The notes below the pieces were generated by a model. It was not told the origin of the DNA. It made no database searches and saw only the letters and a program-made list of their open reading frames with translations. A stretch of 5,134 nucleotides of DNA from Phycisphaerae bacterium (GTDB lineage Bacteria > Planctomycetota > Phycisphaerae > JAAYCJ01). Position numbers and translations under genes: made by a program. Shown here piece after piece: positions 4,956 to 5,134 of this stretch. How positions within the stretch are numbered: position 1 is the stretch's first letter; every line of letters begins with the position of its first letter. The stretch lies in contig JAAZAW010000099.1 of assembly GCA_012514125.1 (NCBI GenBank), positions 1 to 5,134 of the forward strand. Direction: 5' to 3'.

Positions 4956-5134
4956 AACACAGTTCCTTTTCTAATGACCCATTTATAAAGACCTTTTATC
5001 ATTCCAGCCCCGATGCGGAATCACGTCGATTCCCTCTACGTCGATGCCGGCCATCCCGAACCCTGATTCATCAAGGCACTATCCCACATCGGCGATATTT
5101 TCGCCGGTCTTAAAGACAAAAAACGATTCTCCTC
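4956..5134 (-). promoter_or_regulatory. Upstream region of the phosphoesterase gene: ribosome site, weak -10, short repeats
   Basis: AAGGA (complement of 4964-4968) lies 8 bp before the ATG and is a good ribosome binding site. TATAAA (complement of 4982-4987) could be a -10, but no -35 of quality lies 17 bp upstream. GGAATC-ACGTC-GATTCC (5017-5033) is a 6-bp dyad, and ACGTCGAT occurs twice, at 5023-5030 and 5038-5045. Either could be an operator; both may be chance. CGGCGA-AAATA-TCGCCG on the minus strand (about 5093-5109) is another small hairpin without a T run. The 3' tip of an upstream gene may overlap this region: a minus-strand frame open from the window edge ends at TAG (5079-5081) with the tail ENIADVG, too short to identify. 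Confidence 0.4.

Noticed and set aside
4983..5078. Short minus-strand frame (ATG within 5050s, tail GWNDKRSL) upstream of the phosphoesterase gene
   Set aside because: Only about two dozen codons, no similarity recognised and a weak ribosome site; more likely chance.
1..5134. CRISPR arrays, tRNA or rRNA genes
   Set aside because: No regularly spaced direct repeats and no tRNA-like or rRNA-like conserved sequence were seen on either strand.

Overview
The window is 5134 bp, and every gene I can support lies on the minus strand. It looks like a bacterial chromosome segment with intact genes at both ends and a decayed, repeat-rich stretch between them. Nothing fixes the taxon. A specialised NusG-like protein at the head of a polysaccharide locus, a remnant of a neutral/alkaline ceramidase-like protein and an outer lipoprotein all fit a Gram-negative-type environmental bacterium. 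The wording of the NusG-like protein reminds me of Planctomycetota (Phycisphaerae-like) sequences. That is an impression from memory, not a search result.

Left block (1-1370): a NusG/RfaH/UpxY-type antiterminator paralogue (822-1370) lies 61 bp upstream of a membrane polyprenyl-phosphate sugar-1-phosphate transferase of the WecA/TagO/MraY superfamily, which runs off the left edge (1-760). This is the usual head of an exopolysaccharide, capsule or O-antigen operon: the antiterminator would keep RNA polymerase elongating through the long locus, and the transferase would load the first sugar onto the lipid carrier. About 600 bp without a confident gene lies upstream. It holds a sigma70-like promoter candidate and several potential RNA hairpins that could form a leader.

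Middle block (1739-3061): a gene graveyard. It contains two terminator-like hairpins and a 3' fragment of a ceramidase-like gene, broken by a one-base frameshift in a G tract and cut off upstream. Abutting that is an IS630-family transposase with an in-frame internal deletion that removed the first catalytic Asp. Next comes a 115-bp TA-flanked palindromic element whose two arms are each hairpins (MITE- or REPIN-like), followed by two further inverted repeats.

Right block (3086-4955): one monocistronic gene for a 600-residue calcineurin-like metallophosphoesterase lipoprotein, resembling the RPA4764 family, with a clear ribosome binding site and a strong intrinsic terminator. The last 179 bp is its upstream region and may hold the 3' tip of a further gene.

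I found no CRISPR array, tRNA, rRNA or recognisable new multi-gene system. The points most worth following are the frameshifted ceramidase remnant beside the deleted IS630 copy, the double-hairpin element, and the structured leader of the antiterminator gene.
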